Shown in pieces: positions 16,785 to 24,832 of a DNA stretch of 64,000 bases. The stretch is taken from NCBI GenBank assembly GCA_963832835.1, contig CAWHVD010000001.1, positions 1,302,001 through 1,366,000 on the forward strand, written 5' to 3'. The stretch comes from CAVPKN01 sp963832835. GTDB lineage: Bacteria; Chlamydiota; Chlamydiia; Chlamydiales; JAAKFR01. The first letter of the stretch is position 1. Every line of letters starts with the position of its first letter. The translations under genes and the position numbers were made by a program. The notes under the pieces were generated by a model. That model ran no database searches, had not been told where the DNA came from, and was given only the letters and a program-made list of their open reading frames with translations.

Positions 16785-18375
16785 TGAACTTATAGGAAAT
16801 AAAAAGATCCCTGCTGATGCGTGGATTGTGTGGACGGGAGATGGCTTTGATGTACAGCAATATAAGCCAGTAGACCGTCGTAATAACCGAGAAACATTAG
16901 CGCGGATCTATAAGGCGCTCACGTTCCAACTGGAAGAGATGGGCGCAACCAAAGAGCGTGCGGCGCAACTTGTGCGCGCCCTCTGGATCGAAGAAAGTGG
17001 CCCTAACCGACCCCGCTCTTTGCCCCGCATTATTGCTGAGGATGGTTTCTTGAGGATGTACGCACTAGGGGCAGCGCTGCGTGTCGAACTGTTCCTGCGC
17101 ATGTGGAAAAGATTGGGGGAGGCCTTTGAGGATACAACTGTGGAATTGCAGCCCCTTCATGTGGAATGGAATCTTCCAGGGACCCATTTTCACGATGTGG
17201 ATGCGACACCTCCAGGAATCCTGCCCAAGCTCTTTCGCTATTTCCGCATCCGGAAAGATGAAGAGTTGCTCGTTTTAATAGCTGAAGATCTGCAGACAAT
17301 CAGCCACTTCGAAGATTCCAAGAAACGGGAAATGTTGACCATGGCTGTACTCAGCCATGGAGCTGCCTATAGGGAGCTTGAGGGGCGCATTTTGCATCTC
17401 CCCAGTTTCGAGAAAATGGGAGATTTGGTGCCTTATCTGTGCCATCAACACCTGATAGCAGAGGGGGTTAAAACAATAAGCCTTGTACCACAAATCAAGG
17501 GTGCCACACCCATTTACTTATGCCAAGGGACAGAGCTGTGGCCCTCACAACCCTCGGTGCTCGGCTCGATTATGACCAATTTTGCTGAGAACGGATCGGC
17601 AACAGCTGCCTATGCACATTCATGGCGCCGGATTCACAAACATTTGCGTGAACTACCCGGTATTCCCCTAGTGGGGGGGCATAGTATGGGAGGCGCCTTA
17701 GCTTTGCAAATCGGTATCTATTCCCATAATCTGGTCAAAATGGTCTATGCCTTTAACCCGCCGGCACCCCATGAGCGGGACTACCATTTTTATCACCAGC
17801 TTGCGCCCGCTTCACAGGCTAAGATCCAGGTGAGCACCAACCTCGACGACGCTGTCTTTTGGAGGATTGGCTCTAAGCTCATTGGGAATATCACCTTATT
17901 TATTGGTAAGATCCGTTGGAGATACTACTCAGTGGGATTGTGGGATTGCATCTTTTTTGTGCCAGCCTTCATTAAGTTCATGCTCAATGTGTGGCATGCC
18001 TTCCCAGCTCACCAGAATATCACGGCCCTCTATGAGAATTGGGTCAGTGTCAAGCTCACCCAAGAGGAGATTGATAAAGAGAATACCGAGCGAACCACCC
18101 GTTTCGACTATTTGCACTTTCTCCCTAAACTCTACGACCCCACCAAAAACCTACTCACTTACATTCGCAAAGTGTTTAAGTGGCAGCATGAAAAAGAGTA
18201 TCTACGCAATGAGATCGAGCTCATCTCTTTGCATGAGCGCGACCTTCTTGATACCTTGAGCGAGGCCAATAAAGAAGAGATCCAACATGAGCTAAAAATC
18301 CTTCAAACCCAAAAATCCCTCCTCATCTCTAGCCTCCTGCGCAAAACAAAGCTTTATACCATTTCCAGAAAATAA
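16774..18375 (+). CDS. Lipase-like alpha/beta hydrolase; C-terminus and stop supplied by a family A element
   Basis: The 533-residue protein has a lipase-type nucleophile elbow VGGHSMGGALAL (Ser near residue 304), preceded by LCQGTELWPSQPS and a helical N-terminal half of unknown role. A hydrophobic segment (about 370-385, CIFFVPAFIKFML) may touch a membrane. A chlamydia-specific hydrolase of similar size exists (CT149-type), and this may be its relative, but I cannot confirm that here. ATG 16774 has AGGGGTG in front. The last seven codons (LYTISRK) and the stop lie inside the left arm of a palindromic element, so the original C-terminus may have been longer or different. Confidence 0.7.
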   Translation: MKVSELIGNKKIPADAWIVWTGDGFDVQQYKPVDRRNNRETLARIYKALTFQLEEMGATKERAAQLVRALWIEESGPNRPRSLPRIIAEDGFLRMYALGAALRVELFLRMWKRLGEAFEDTTVELQPLHVEWNLPGTHFHDVDATPPGILPKLFRYFRIRKDEELLVLIAEDLQTISHFEDSKKREMLTMAVLSHGAAYRELEGRILHLPSFEKMGDLVPYLCHQHLIAEGVKTISLVPQIKGATPIYLCQGTELWPSQPSVLGSIMTNFAENGSATAAYAHSWRRIHKHLRELPGIPLVGGHSMGGALALQIGIYSHNLVKMVYAFNPPAPHERDYHFYHQLAPASQAKIQVSTNLDDAVFWRIGSKLIGNITLFIGKIRWRYYSVGLWDCIFFVPAFIKFMLNVWHAFPAHQNITALYENWVSVKLTQEEIDKENTERTTRFDYLHFLPKLYDPTKNLLTYIRKVFKWQHEKEYLRNEIELISLHERDLLDTLSEANKEEIQHELKILQTQKSLLISSLLRKTKLYTISRK

Positions 18376-18518
18376 AGCCATGAAGTGGCACTGGGTAACA
18401 TGACAGATTTGGATGATCGTTTCGAAGTCTATGTTTTTGCACCTAAGCGAGAAAGGATCATTCAAATCTGTCATGTTACCCAGTGCCACTTCATGGCTTT
18501 ATTTTCTGGAAATGGTAT
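18356..18518. repeat. Family A palindromic element, copy 3 (near-perfect palindrome)
   Basis: In this 163-base copy both outer arms are of the same type: CATGAAGTGGCACTGGGTAA on the left and its exact reverse complement on the right, so the outer half of the stem is almost perfectly paired. The left arm supplies the stop codon at 18373-18375 for the lipase-like gene. It lies between convergent genes. Confidence 0.88.
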
Positions 18519-18520
18519 TA

Positions 18521-18681
18521 TACTAAATGAAAAAAATAAAGTTGCAAATTTGGATCGGGTAACGTGACAGATTTGAACGATCTTTTCGAAGCCCATGTTT
18601 TTAAACATGAGAGAGAAAGGATCGTTCAAAGATGGCATGTTATACGGTCCAAATTTGTAATTTTATTTCTTTCATTTAGTA
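18521..18681. repeat. Family A variant with IS630-like ends, copy 4
   Basis: A 161-base element sits two bases after copy 3. Its core (GGGTAACGTGACAGATTTGAA, then GAGAAAGGATCGTTCAAA) is that of family A, but the ends are TACTAAATGAAAAAAATAAAG and the matching inverted CATTTAGTA. These ends resemble the ends of the IS630-type element at 52.5 kb (TACTAATTGAAA). Its right end abuts the stop codon of the leftward Inc-like gene. Confidence 0.8.
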
Positions 18682-19692
18682 TTAGGCCTCATCAGGGAAT
18701 TTTGCCTTAAGCTGAGCTTCTAGTTCTGCTACCTGAAGACCAAAATCCGAAGGGTTGGCTTTCACTTTTGTGATCGCTTGGACAAAAACTTGTTTGAATG
18801 GCTCGACATGCTCAGCTGGTAAGGACACTGTGCCTATCCAATCTGTAACTTGAGCCTTGATTTGCTCATCGCGCTTATCTGCGTCGATTGGCGCATGCAT
18901 GAATGTCAGGAACGCCGCTGTATTACCTGCCACCCTGAGCCAGCCATTAAAGAGTTGACCTTGCGGATCCATTTGGGCGTAAACTATGTTTATTAATTGT
19001 CTATTACACTGCACCTTAATTGTATTGAAAAGTGTTATCCACGCTTCTTTGTCCTCGGGTCCATTCAAACTTTCAATTTTTTTATTCACAGCCTGAATGA
19101 ACGCCTGACCCATATTTTGCTGATAGACCTCTTCAACAATGGCAATTATTGAATCAGGAATCTCAGGTAGCGCTTCTAACATCAAGCTATAGTTACTCGC
19201 TAACCAAGCTAAATTCTGTTTATTTGCTTGTAAGTAGCTGTCCAATCTTATCTTAGGCGTGATGATGCCGCATGTGATTTGTCGAGCCACCTTAGTGTAG
19301 TTCTCTGGGGTTAGGACATTAAGGTCGATCTCTTCTTGTTCGTTTACATTTGATGGGGGAATATCTTCATATTGTGCTAAGGCATCCTCGCTCGCACCCT
19401 TTTGACAGAGACAATAAACTATGGCTATAAGGCCTATAAGACCTGAGGCACACCCGGCCAAGAAGGTCGCATCGAAGGGGATTGAACCCATGAGGTTGTG
19501 AATGTTACCCATCAAACTGGCTCCTGAATGCCACACCTGACTTCCAAAGTATACCGCGGTAGCCGCTGCTACCACAGTCGTTACTAGCGCCGCAACAGCA
19601 ACCCATTTGGAGTTATGGGTTGGAAAAGCCCTGTTCGTCTGGATATCATTTCTTGGTGTGAAATCGTCTTGAATTTTTGTTGCTGATGGCAT
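18682..19692 (-). CDS. Inc-like protein with two membrane segments
   Basis: From ATG 19692 (GAGG ten bases upstream) the protein has 336 residues. A pair of hydrophobic segments lies at about 30-52 (VAVAALVTTVVAAATAVYF) and 78-100 (FLAGCASGLIGLIAIVYCL), followed by a soluble helical domain of about 220 residues. The bilobed N-terminus suggests a chlamydial inclusion membrane protein. The C-terminal domain has no motif I recognise. Longer in-frame starts exist up to 19737 but would add a hydrophobic leader without a better binding site. The stop codon is formed directly next to palindromic element copy 4. Confidence 0.65.
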   Translation of the reverse strand: MPSATKIQDDFTPRNDIQTNRAFPTHNSKWVAVAALVTTVVAAATAVYFGSQVWHSGASLMGNIHNLMGSIPFDATFLAGCASGLIGLIAIVYCLCQKGASEDALAQYEDIPPSNVNEQEEIDLNVLTPENYTKVARQITCGIITPKIRLDSYLQANKQNLAWLASNYSLMLEALPEIPDSIIAIVEEVYQQNMGQAFIQAVNKKIESLNGPEDKEAWITLFNTIKVQCNRQLINIVYAQMDPQGQLFNGWLRVAGNTAAFLTFMHAPIDADKRDEQIKAQVTDWIGTVSLPAEHVEPFKQVFVQAITKVKANPSDFGLQVAELEAQLKAKFPDEA

Positions 19693-19847
19693 AAAAATAA
19701 GCCTCATTTTAACTATTAAACAAATTATAACATTCAAATGTTAATTTCTAATTAAAATGGGATTTATCTATGGGGATCTATCGTCTAAAGGATTTTGTAC
19801 TAATATAGTGTATCCTGTACCCTAGTCCCTAAAAAATAGGGGAATTT

Positions 19848-20423
19848 ATGGCTGCAGGTGCTACAGGTGATCTCGACCAGATTACACAAGATCAATGGAT
19901 GGGCGCACTAAGAGAGTGGGATGCAAAAAATGAAAGAGCAGAGACAGAAGCGCTCTATGAAGTAAACTATGGCCCAGCTCACTACGTCCAGATGTATGTC
20001 ATAAGAGATCCATCAGGAATCAGCCTAAAAGTGGCACAACCGGATGAAGTAGATCCTTCGATAGAAAGGCTTCCCATCCTCTCTTGCATTGAGCTCACAG
20101 AAAAATGCCTTGAGAGCTATCTCTTTGTGGAAGATTACTACGATATCGGTCGCATTTGGAAGGAGATGGCAAATAGAATTTACGATGCAAGTGAGCTGCT
20201 CCCTCGAATCAATTCATTGATCAAAGATGCTGAGGAGATGTTAGCCATCCTTAAGCTTTCAGAAGAAACAACACAAAAAGATTGTGTGAGAGATTTTGAA
20301 AGGTTGAAAACGTCTTATGTAGGATTGTCCATGATATCTACTATTCAAGCCACAAGCTCTTCTGTATCCTCTACACAAGTAGATTTAGAAGATGGCGACC
20401 TGTATGGGACTAGCTCCCCCTGA
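19848..20423 (+). CDS. Acidic protein of unknown function
   Basis: I do not recognise this 191-residue, acidic, probably soluble protein. It begins MAAGATGDLDQITQ and ends with a Ser/Thr-rich tail. TAGGGGAA precedes the ATG, and TATAGTGTATCC about 40 bases upstream contains -10-like sequence. There is no signal peptide or membrane segment; helices dominate the middle (IWKEMANRIYDASELLP). It is a lineage-specific protein between two Inc-like or accessory genes and could be a secreted effector or chaperone, but nothing specific shows that. Confidence 0.55.
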   Translation: MAAGATGDLDQITQDQWMGALREWDAKNERAETEALYEVNYGPAHYVQMYVIRDPSGISLKVAQPDEVDPSIERLPILSCIELTEKCLESYLFVEDYYDIGRIWKEMANRIYDASELLPRINSLIKDAEEMLAILKLSEETTQKDCVRDFERLKTSYVGLSMISTIQATSSSVSSTQVDLEDGDLYGTSSP

Positions 20424-20439
20424 ATTAAGCGACGATAAT

Positions 20440-20601
20440 CCTAAAAAAGGCAGTTTGAGATGGTAAAGTGATGCAAGACTTTGATTTAGAATCACTTTTA
20501 ATAGGGGGCCACATTCCCAAATGGTGAAGGTGCCCCCTAATGGAAGCGATTCTGGATCAAAAGATTGCGTCAGCTTGCCGTCTCCAACTGCCGTTTTTAG
20601 G
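20440..20601. repeat. Family B palindromic element, complete copy with 5-base direct repeat
   Basis: The 162-base element starts CCTAAAAAAGGCAGTTTGAG and ends with the inverted CCAACTGCCGTTTTTAGG. Inner segments (GATTTAGAATCACTTT against GGAAGCGATTCTGGATC, and GGGGGC against GCCCCC) also pair, so it forms a long hairpin. ATAAT stands directly on both sides, a likely 5-base target duplication. Truncated relatives lie at 41926 and 61459. It has no coding capacity and lies in the 345-base gap between convergent genes. Confidence 0.85.
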
Positions 20602-20719
20602 ATAATGCAAGCTTTACTTCGCAACTATTGCCTAGGGCGGCCACAATCCCTAGTTCTTTAGCGACTTGATACATTCGAATTGGAAGTGGAGAGACAAGTT
20701 CAGAACTCTTGACTGGCAT
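20597..20719 (-). pseudogene. Possible gene fragment cut by the family B element
   Basis: A 40-codon frame from ATG 20719 (MPVKSSELVSPLP, then IRMYQVAKELGIVAALGN) runs into the right end of the family B element, which provides the stop. If the element and one ATAAT are removed in thought, the frame continues for about 15 codons, ending near 20385 on the far side. That would overlap the end of the opposite-strand gene. It may be a short broken gene or a chance frame. No family was recognised. Confidence 0.25.
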
Positions 20720-20768
20720 GGAATCTCCGAAAATATCATGGTAAATAACTCTCTATTAGCGAGTTAAG

Positions 20769-21098
20769 TTATGGATGGGCAGTGATGGTAATAATAGTAA
20801 TCTTTTTTTTGTCAGGACCATAACACCAAAACACCCTGTATGCAGCCGGAGTATTGTTTTGGGCATATGCTTCAAAAACTTTTTGAGAAGAGTCCCATGG
20901 GTGTTCAAGCGAAGAATAGGGATGTGTTTCTAGCCCAGGATGCCGCGGATTTTCGCGCAGATGTCTTAGCGTTTTTTGGACCTGCTTGAAGCTTTTACTT
21001 TTTTGTTTCTTCTCTCTTTTACCCTTTACTTCGTTTGCTTGCTTTTCAAGTTCATGGTATATGCATTCCGCTTCTTCAGTCCATTGCAGGTCAAACAC
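20769..21098 (-). CDS. RelE/ParE-superfamily toxin
   Basis: The 109-residue protein starts at GTG 21098 with AGGAAAG close upstream. It ends with the pattern of RelE/ParE-fold toxins: KVFEAYAQNNTPAAYRVFWC YGPDKKKITIITITAHP (broken here), in which an Arg in the YRVFW strand and a terminal beta strand are typical. The N-terminal half is a helical hairpin with many lysines. Such toxins inhibit translation on the ribosome or DNA gyrase. It follows the antitoxin gene by 9 bases. The family call rests on the C-terminal half; which target it has cannot be told. Confidence 0.7.
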   Translation of the reverse strand: MFDLQWTEEAECIYHELEKQANEVKGKREKKQKSKSFKQVQKTLRHLRENPRHPGLETHPYSSLEHPWDSSQKVFEAYAQNNTPAAYRVFWCYGPDKKKITIITITAHP

Positions 21099-21107
21099 TT
21101 TTCTTTC

Positions 21108-21368
21108 CTATTTTTCGTCATTGTCGTCTAAGTCAATGATATTGCTTTTTAAACGCTTCTGTTTAGCCTGTTTAAGCCCCTTTAATACGGATTTTTTAGC
21201 CTCTTCATTTTTATGAAGCCAAACCTCTCTTTCAGGCATTAAAACGGCTTTTTCCAAGATAACCCGCCCTTCTTTGTCTTCAGTGATAATATATCGCTCT
21301 CTGGCATGTCGCATCCCTAAAGGAATTCTTCCCTTGGAGTCAGCAACTACATCTTGTAATGGTTCCAT
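21108..21368 (-). CDS. AbrB/MazE-like antitoxin
   Basis: The 86-residue protein opens with a swapped-hairpin AbrB-type pattern (VADSKGRIPLGMRHARERY, then EDKEGRVILEKA) and continues as a charged helix rich in Lys that would neutralise the toxin. It ends with an acidic DLDDNDEK. A strong AGGAGG precedes ATG 21368. Antitoxins of this fold bind palindromes over their own promoter, and a 17-base palindrome overlaps the -35 box here. It is the first gene of a two-gene toxin-antitoxin operon. Confidence 0.75.
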   Translation of the reverse strand: MEPLQDVVADSKGRIPLGMRHARERYIITEDKEGRVILEKAVLMPEREVWLHKNEEAKKSVLKGLKQAKQKRLKSNIIDLDDNDEK

Positions 21369-21397
21369 AAACCCTCCTACTTTTTAATGTTAACTCC

Positions 21398-21426
21398 ATT
21401 ATATCCGATGTGGGTTATAATGTCAA
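21398..21426 (-). promoter_or_regulatory. Consensus housekeeping promoter of the toxin-antitoxin operon
   Basis: Read leftward, TTGACA (21426-21421), a 17-base spacer and TATAAT (21403-21398) match the main bacterial sigma factor consensus at all twelve positions. Transcription would begin about 25 bases before the antitoxin start codon. The -35 box touches the palindromic operator. Confidence 0.8.
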
Positions 21427-21442
21427 GTGGGATTATCCCACT
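21426..21442. promoter_or_regulatory. Palindromic operator of the toxin-antitoxin operon
   Basis: AGTGGGAT-T-ATCCCACT is a perfect 8+8 inverted repeat with a one-base centre. It begins in the -35 box of the antitoxin promoter. A partial half-site (TGTGGGTTAT, 21410-21419) lies inside the promoter spacer. Autorepression by the AbrB-like antitoxin is the likely use. Confidence 0.7.
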
Positions 21443-21590
21443 AATATTTGTGTAGAGATAGTATTAAAATTATTTTTTTACTTAACCATGAGAGGCAATA
21501 TGGATAACAAAAAGAGGTGTTTTGGCGCAAGTGCTCATAAAATTGAGGTAACCCCCGTATCGGGGCGTTTCTTCAATCTCATGGGCATTC

Positions 21591-22225
21591 TTATGATCCA
21601 ACAGGCTGCTTTGTTGAACGAGTCAAAATGACCTGCGCTAGCCTTGGGATCTCGAAGAATTTGTTTATTCTGTCCTCCAAATACCCCAAAAAACTGATTT
21701 CCAATTTTACACAGCTCTTTTTTAAACTCACAAAAGTGTCTCGACATTTTTGACCCTCTGCACTCCTTGTCCCTCCAGATGCCTTACGCTTTACAACCAT
21801 CTCCCTGGCATCCGTTTCAGTACCATTGTTATGAAGCGGGGTTTCCGGGTATTCTAATACCCTAAGCAGCTCTTCTTTTTTGGCATAAATTTTTGCCAGC
21901 TGGTGGTTCAGAGTGGGGCTGCTGGTTTGTTTTTTCGAGAATAGGTTGTCAAACTTTTGCTCCAATTTTACTTTGAGACTCTCAGAAGGAGCGAGCTTGT
22001 AATCCTGCAATCCCTTATATAAATCCCAGATTTCCCCTCGGATTTGCTCGATTGCTTGGCGACTCGCTTCATCCAATGGAATGAGTTTCCGATAGTGTCT
22101 CTCTTCATGGACCCAACATAACGATCGAACGAAAACATTAAACTGGCCGGCGTCATCTCCATGCACTCCCAGATGCCTTGGTACGCCGTTTGCGATTAAA
22201 CTCGCAAACAGAGCGGCCTCGGTTT
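21591..22225 (-). pseudogene. IS66-family transposase remnant (C-terminal part)
   Basis: The frame keeps the C-terminal half of an IS66 transposase: TEAALFASLIANGVPRHLGV, HGDDAGQF, SLCWVHEERHYRKLIPLD, then TPLHNNGTETDAREMVVKRK and SGGTRSAEGQKCRDTFVSLK. These are well-known IS66 landmarks around the second Asp and the Glu of the DDE site. A TAA at about 22226-22228 ends the frame on its 5' side. The N-terminal half, the helper ORFs and recognisable ends are absent, so it is dead. It abuts the 3' end of glgP. Confidence 0.8.
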
Positions 22226-22249
22226 AGAAACTGGGAAGAGTCCTGTGTA

Positions 22250-24700
22250 TTAATCTAGGCGCCAGATTTCGTCGGCGTAGTTTTGGATAGTGCGGTCACT
22301 AGAGAATTTGCCCATTTTAGCGACGTTGTGGATCGCTTTTTTTGTCCAGCTGAGCTGGTCACGGTACAGTTCACTGACTCTTTTTTGGCAGTCGATGTAG
22401 GATTGGAAATCGGCAAGTAGGCAGTAGGTATCTCCACCATCGAGAAGGCTGTTTACGATAGGCTTGAAAAGCCCGGGATGGCCTGGGCTGAAATAACCAT
22501 CGCGGATCATGTCTAGGACACGGCCGATTGTGGGGTTTTGTTTGTAGTATCCCCAGGGGTTATAGCCTTGGGCCTTCAGATTGGCGACCTCATCGGCTTT
22601 CATACCAAAGATGAAGATATTATCGGCACCAACCTCCTCAAGAATTTCGACGTTCGCTCCGTCGAGAGTACCAATGGTAAGGGCGCCGTTGAGGGCAAAC
22701 TTCATATTTCCGGTACCGGAAGCTTCAGTGCCCGCTGTCGAGATCTGTTCGGAAAGATCAGCTGCGGGGATGATCTTTTCAGCAAGTGTAACACGGTAAT
22801 TCTCTAAAAAAATAACCTTTAGGTATGGGTTAACATATTTGTCATGGTTGATGATGTGGGCGACTGCATTAATGAGCTGAATGATTAGCTTAGCGATGAA
22901 ATAGCCGGGAGCCGACTTACCGCTAAAGATGACAGTACGAGGAGTCCACTGTCCGTTTGGCAGATCTTTGATGCAATTGTAATCATGAATGACCCTGAGG
23001 ATATTGAGAAGTTGTCGTTTGTATTCATGGAACCGTTTTACTTGGCAGTCAAAAAGGGAGTGGGGATCGACATGCGTTTCATGCTCTGCAAAGATCAACT
23101 TAGCAAGCTGCTCTTTGTTGGCTAGCTTGATCTGTTGCCATTCATGGCAAAATTGGGGGTCATTTTCCAAGGGAATGAGTCCTTGAAGTTGAGTAAGATC
23201 TTTTGGCCATTGCTCGCCAATGTGGCGAGAAATAAGCATGGAAAGGGAAGGGTTGCAGGTTTTGAGCCAACGTCTTGGGGTGATTCCATTGGTTTTATTG
23301 GTGAATTTGTCGGGATCCATCTCCCAAAAATCCTTAAAGACAAGATGTTTGAGTAGCTCAGAGTGAAGTGCGGATACGCCGTTTACTTTATGGGCTCCAA
23401 CAATTGCGAGATGGGCCATATTCACCCGCTTAGGTTGAGTTTCCTCAATCAGCGATAAGCTCTTTTGTTTTTCAGGATTGTCTGGATAGTGGCGCTCGAC
23501 CTCTTGTAGCCATCGGCTGTTGATTTCGTAGATGATTTGGGCATGCCGTGGCAACAATCTCTCTAAAAGGGGTATAGACCATCTTTCTAAAGCTTCTGGT
23601 AAGAGTGTATGGTTGGTATAGCCAAACGTTTCTTTTGTTAGCGACCATGCTTTTTCCCAACTGAGCTCTTCTCTGTCGATGAGAATACGCATCATTTCTG
23701 CAATAGCCAAAGCAGGGTGGGTGTCATTGAGTTGGATGGCGACCTTATCAGGTAGGCCATCGAGGTGAATATGTCCCTTATTGTAGCGTCGGATGATGTC
23801 TTGGATAGTAGCTGAGACAAGAAAATATTCTTGTTTGAGGCGTAGCTCTTTCCCCTCGAAAAAGCTGTCATTGGGATAGAGGACCTTCGAAATATTTTCC
23901 TTAATGGCGATATCTTCAACGGCACGGATGTAATCACCATGATTGAAATAACTTAAATCAAAACCTCGTGGAGATTTGGCTTGCCATAGGCGCATCGTGT
24001 TGACAGTCTCATTGTCATAACCACAGATGGGGTAGTCGTATGCCATGGCCATGACCTCTTGGGTGCCTTCCCAAATGCTGTGCAGTTTGCCTCGTGAATC
24101 GGTGTATTGTGTGACATAACCATAAAATTGGATGGGGTAGAGATATTCCGTCCGGCAAATTTCCCAAGGATTACCATAACGGAGCCAGTTATCTGGTGTT
24201 TCGATCTGGCAACCATCTTGGTTTATTTCTTGGGTAAAAATTCCATAGTCATACCTGATTCCATAACCGTAGCCCGGAATTCCGAGTGTTGCCATCGAGT
24301 CGAGAAAGCAGGCTGCCAGGCGTCCCAATCCGCCGTTGCCTAGGCCGGCATCGGCTTCCATGTCTACAAGCATATCTAAATCAAATCCCAGGTCATGGAC
24401 AGCCTTGCGACAGTTCTCAAGCAGCCCTAGATTGACTAGGCTGTTTTCCAGCGTTCGTCCGATCAAAAATTCCATCGATAGATAATAGACCCGTTTCGTA
24501 TCTGCATCGTAGTACTGCTGCTGGGTTTTGATCCATTTACCTACCATATGGTCGCGGACTGTGTAAGCTATGGACTGATAAAGATCGCGCTTGGTCGCTG
24601 TATATTTGTCTTTAGCGAGAGTAAAGTGGAGGTGCTTGATGATCGAATCTCGCAGCGAATCGGCATCTTCTCTGAGATCATCATAATTACATTCTGGCAT
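22250..24700 (-). CDS. glgP: Glycogen/maltodextrin phosphorylase
   Basis: The 816-residue enzyme releases glucose-1-phosphate from alpha-1,4-glucans using PLP as phosphate donor. It is full length for family GT35. Landmarks include YYLSMEFLIGRTLENSLVNL, DAGLGNGGLGRLAACFLDS, QLNDTHPALAIAEMMRIL, TNGITPRRWL and the PLP region EASGTGNMKFALNGALTIGT. In Chlamydia, glgP directly follows pdhC; here two Inc-like genes and their spacers separate it from pdhC, while orientation is kept. It feeds glycogen-derived sugar to glycolysis and so to the neighbouring pyruvate dehydrogenase. Confidence 0.97.
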   Translation of the reverse strand: MPECNYDDLREDADSLRDSIIKHLHFTLAKDKYTATKRDLYQSIAYTVRDHMVGKWIKTQQQYYDADTKRVYYLSMEFLIGRTLENSLVNLGLLENCRKAVHDLGFDLDMLVDMEADAGLGNGGLGRLAACFLDSMATLGIPGYGYGIRYDYGIFTQEINQDGCQIETPDNWLRYGNPWEICRTEYLYPIQFYGYVTQYTDSRGKLHSIWEGTQEVMAMAYDYPICGYDNETVNTMRLWQAKSPRGFDLSYFNHGDYIRAVEDIAIKENISKVLYPNDSFFEGKELRLKQEYFLVSATIQDIIRRYNKGHIHLDGLPDKVAIQLNDTHPALAIAEMMRILIDREELSWEKAWSLTKETFGYTNHTLLPEALERWSIPLLERLLPRHAQIIYEINSRWLQEVERHYPDNPEKQKSLSLIEETQPKRVNMAHLAIVGAHKVNGVSALHSELLKHLVFKDFWEMDPDKFTNKTNGITPRRWLKTCNPSLSMLISRHIGEQWPKDLTQLQGLIPLENDPQFCHEWQQIKLANKEQLAKLIFAEHETHVDPHSLFDCQVKRFHEYKRQLLNILRVIHDYNCIKDLPNGQWTPRTVIFSGKSAPGYFIAKLIIQLINAVAHIINHDKYVNPYLKVIFLENYRVTLAEKIIPAADLSEQISTAGTEASGTGNMKFALNGALTIGTLDGANVEILEEVGADNIFIFGMKADEVANLKAQGYNPWGYYKQNPTIGRVLDMIRDGYFSPGHPGLFKPIVNSLLDGGDTYCLLADFQSYIDCQKRVSELYRDQLSWTKKAIHNVAKMGKFSSDRTIQNYADEIWRLD

Positions 24701-24790
24701 ATAGCAATTCTCCCCTTAGTCAATATTAGAAAGTAGGCACCCGAATGTCAAATAAAAATTTTGTTACTTAATAATAAATTAATGCAAAAA

Positions 24791-24799
24791 TGCTATAAT
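24791..24799 (+). promoter_or_regulatory. Extended -10 promoter candidate of the first paralogue
   Basis: TGCTATAAT, an extended -10 box with a perfect TATAAT hexamer, lies 34 bases before the start codon at 24833. No good -35 box is visible at 17 bases, which is usual for extended -10 promoters. The same TGCTATAAT precedes the second paralogue. Confidence 0.5.
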
Positions 24800-24832
24800 T
24801 ATTTTAACATTAATTAAATAAAAGATAATTAT

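Noticed and set aside
21968..22162. A second leftward frame in the IS66 remnant as a separate gene
   Set aside because: The IS66 motifs are all in the other frame, so this one is a shadow.
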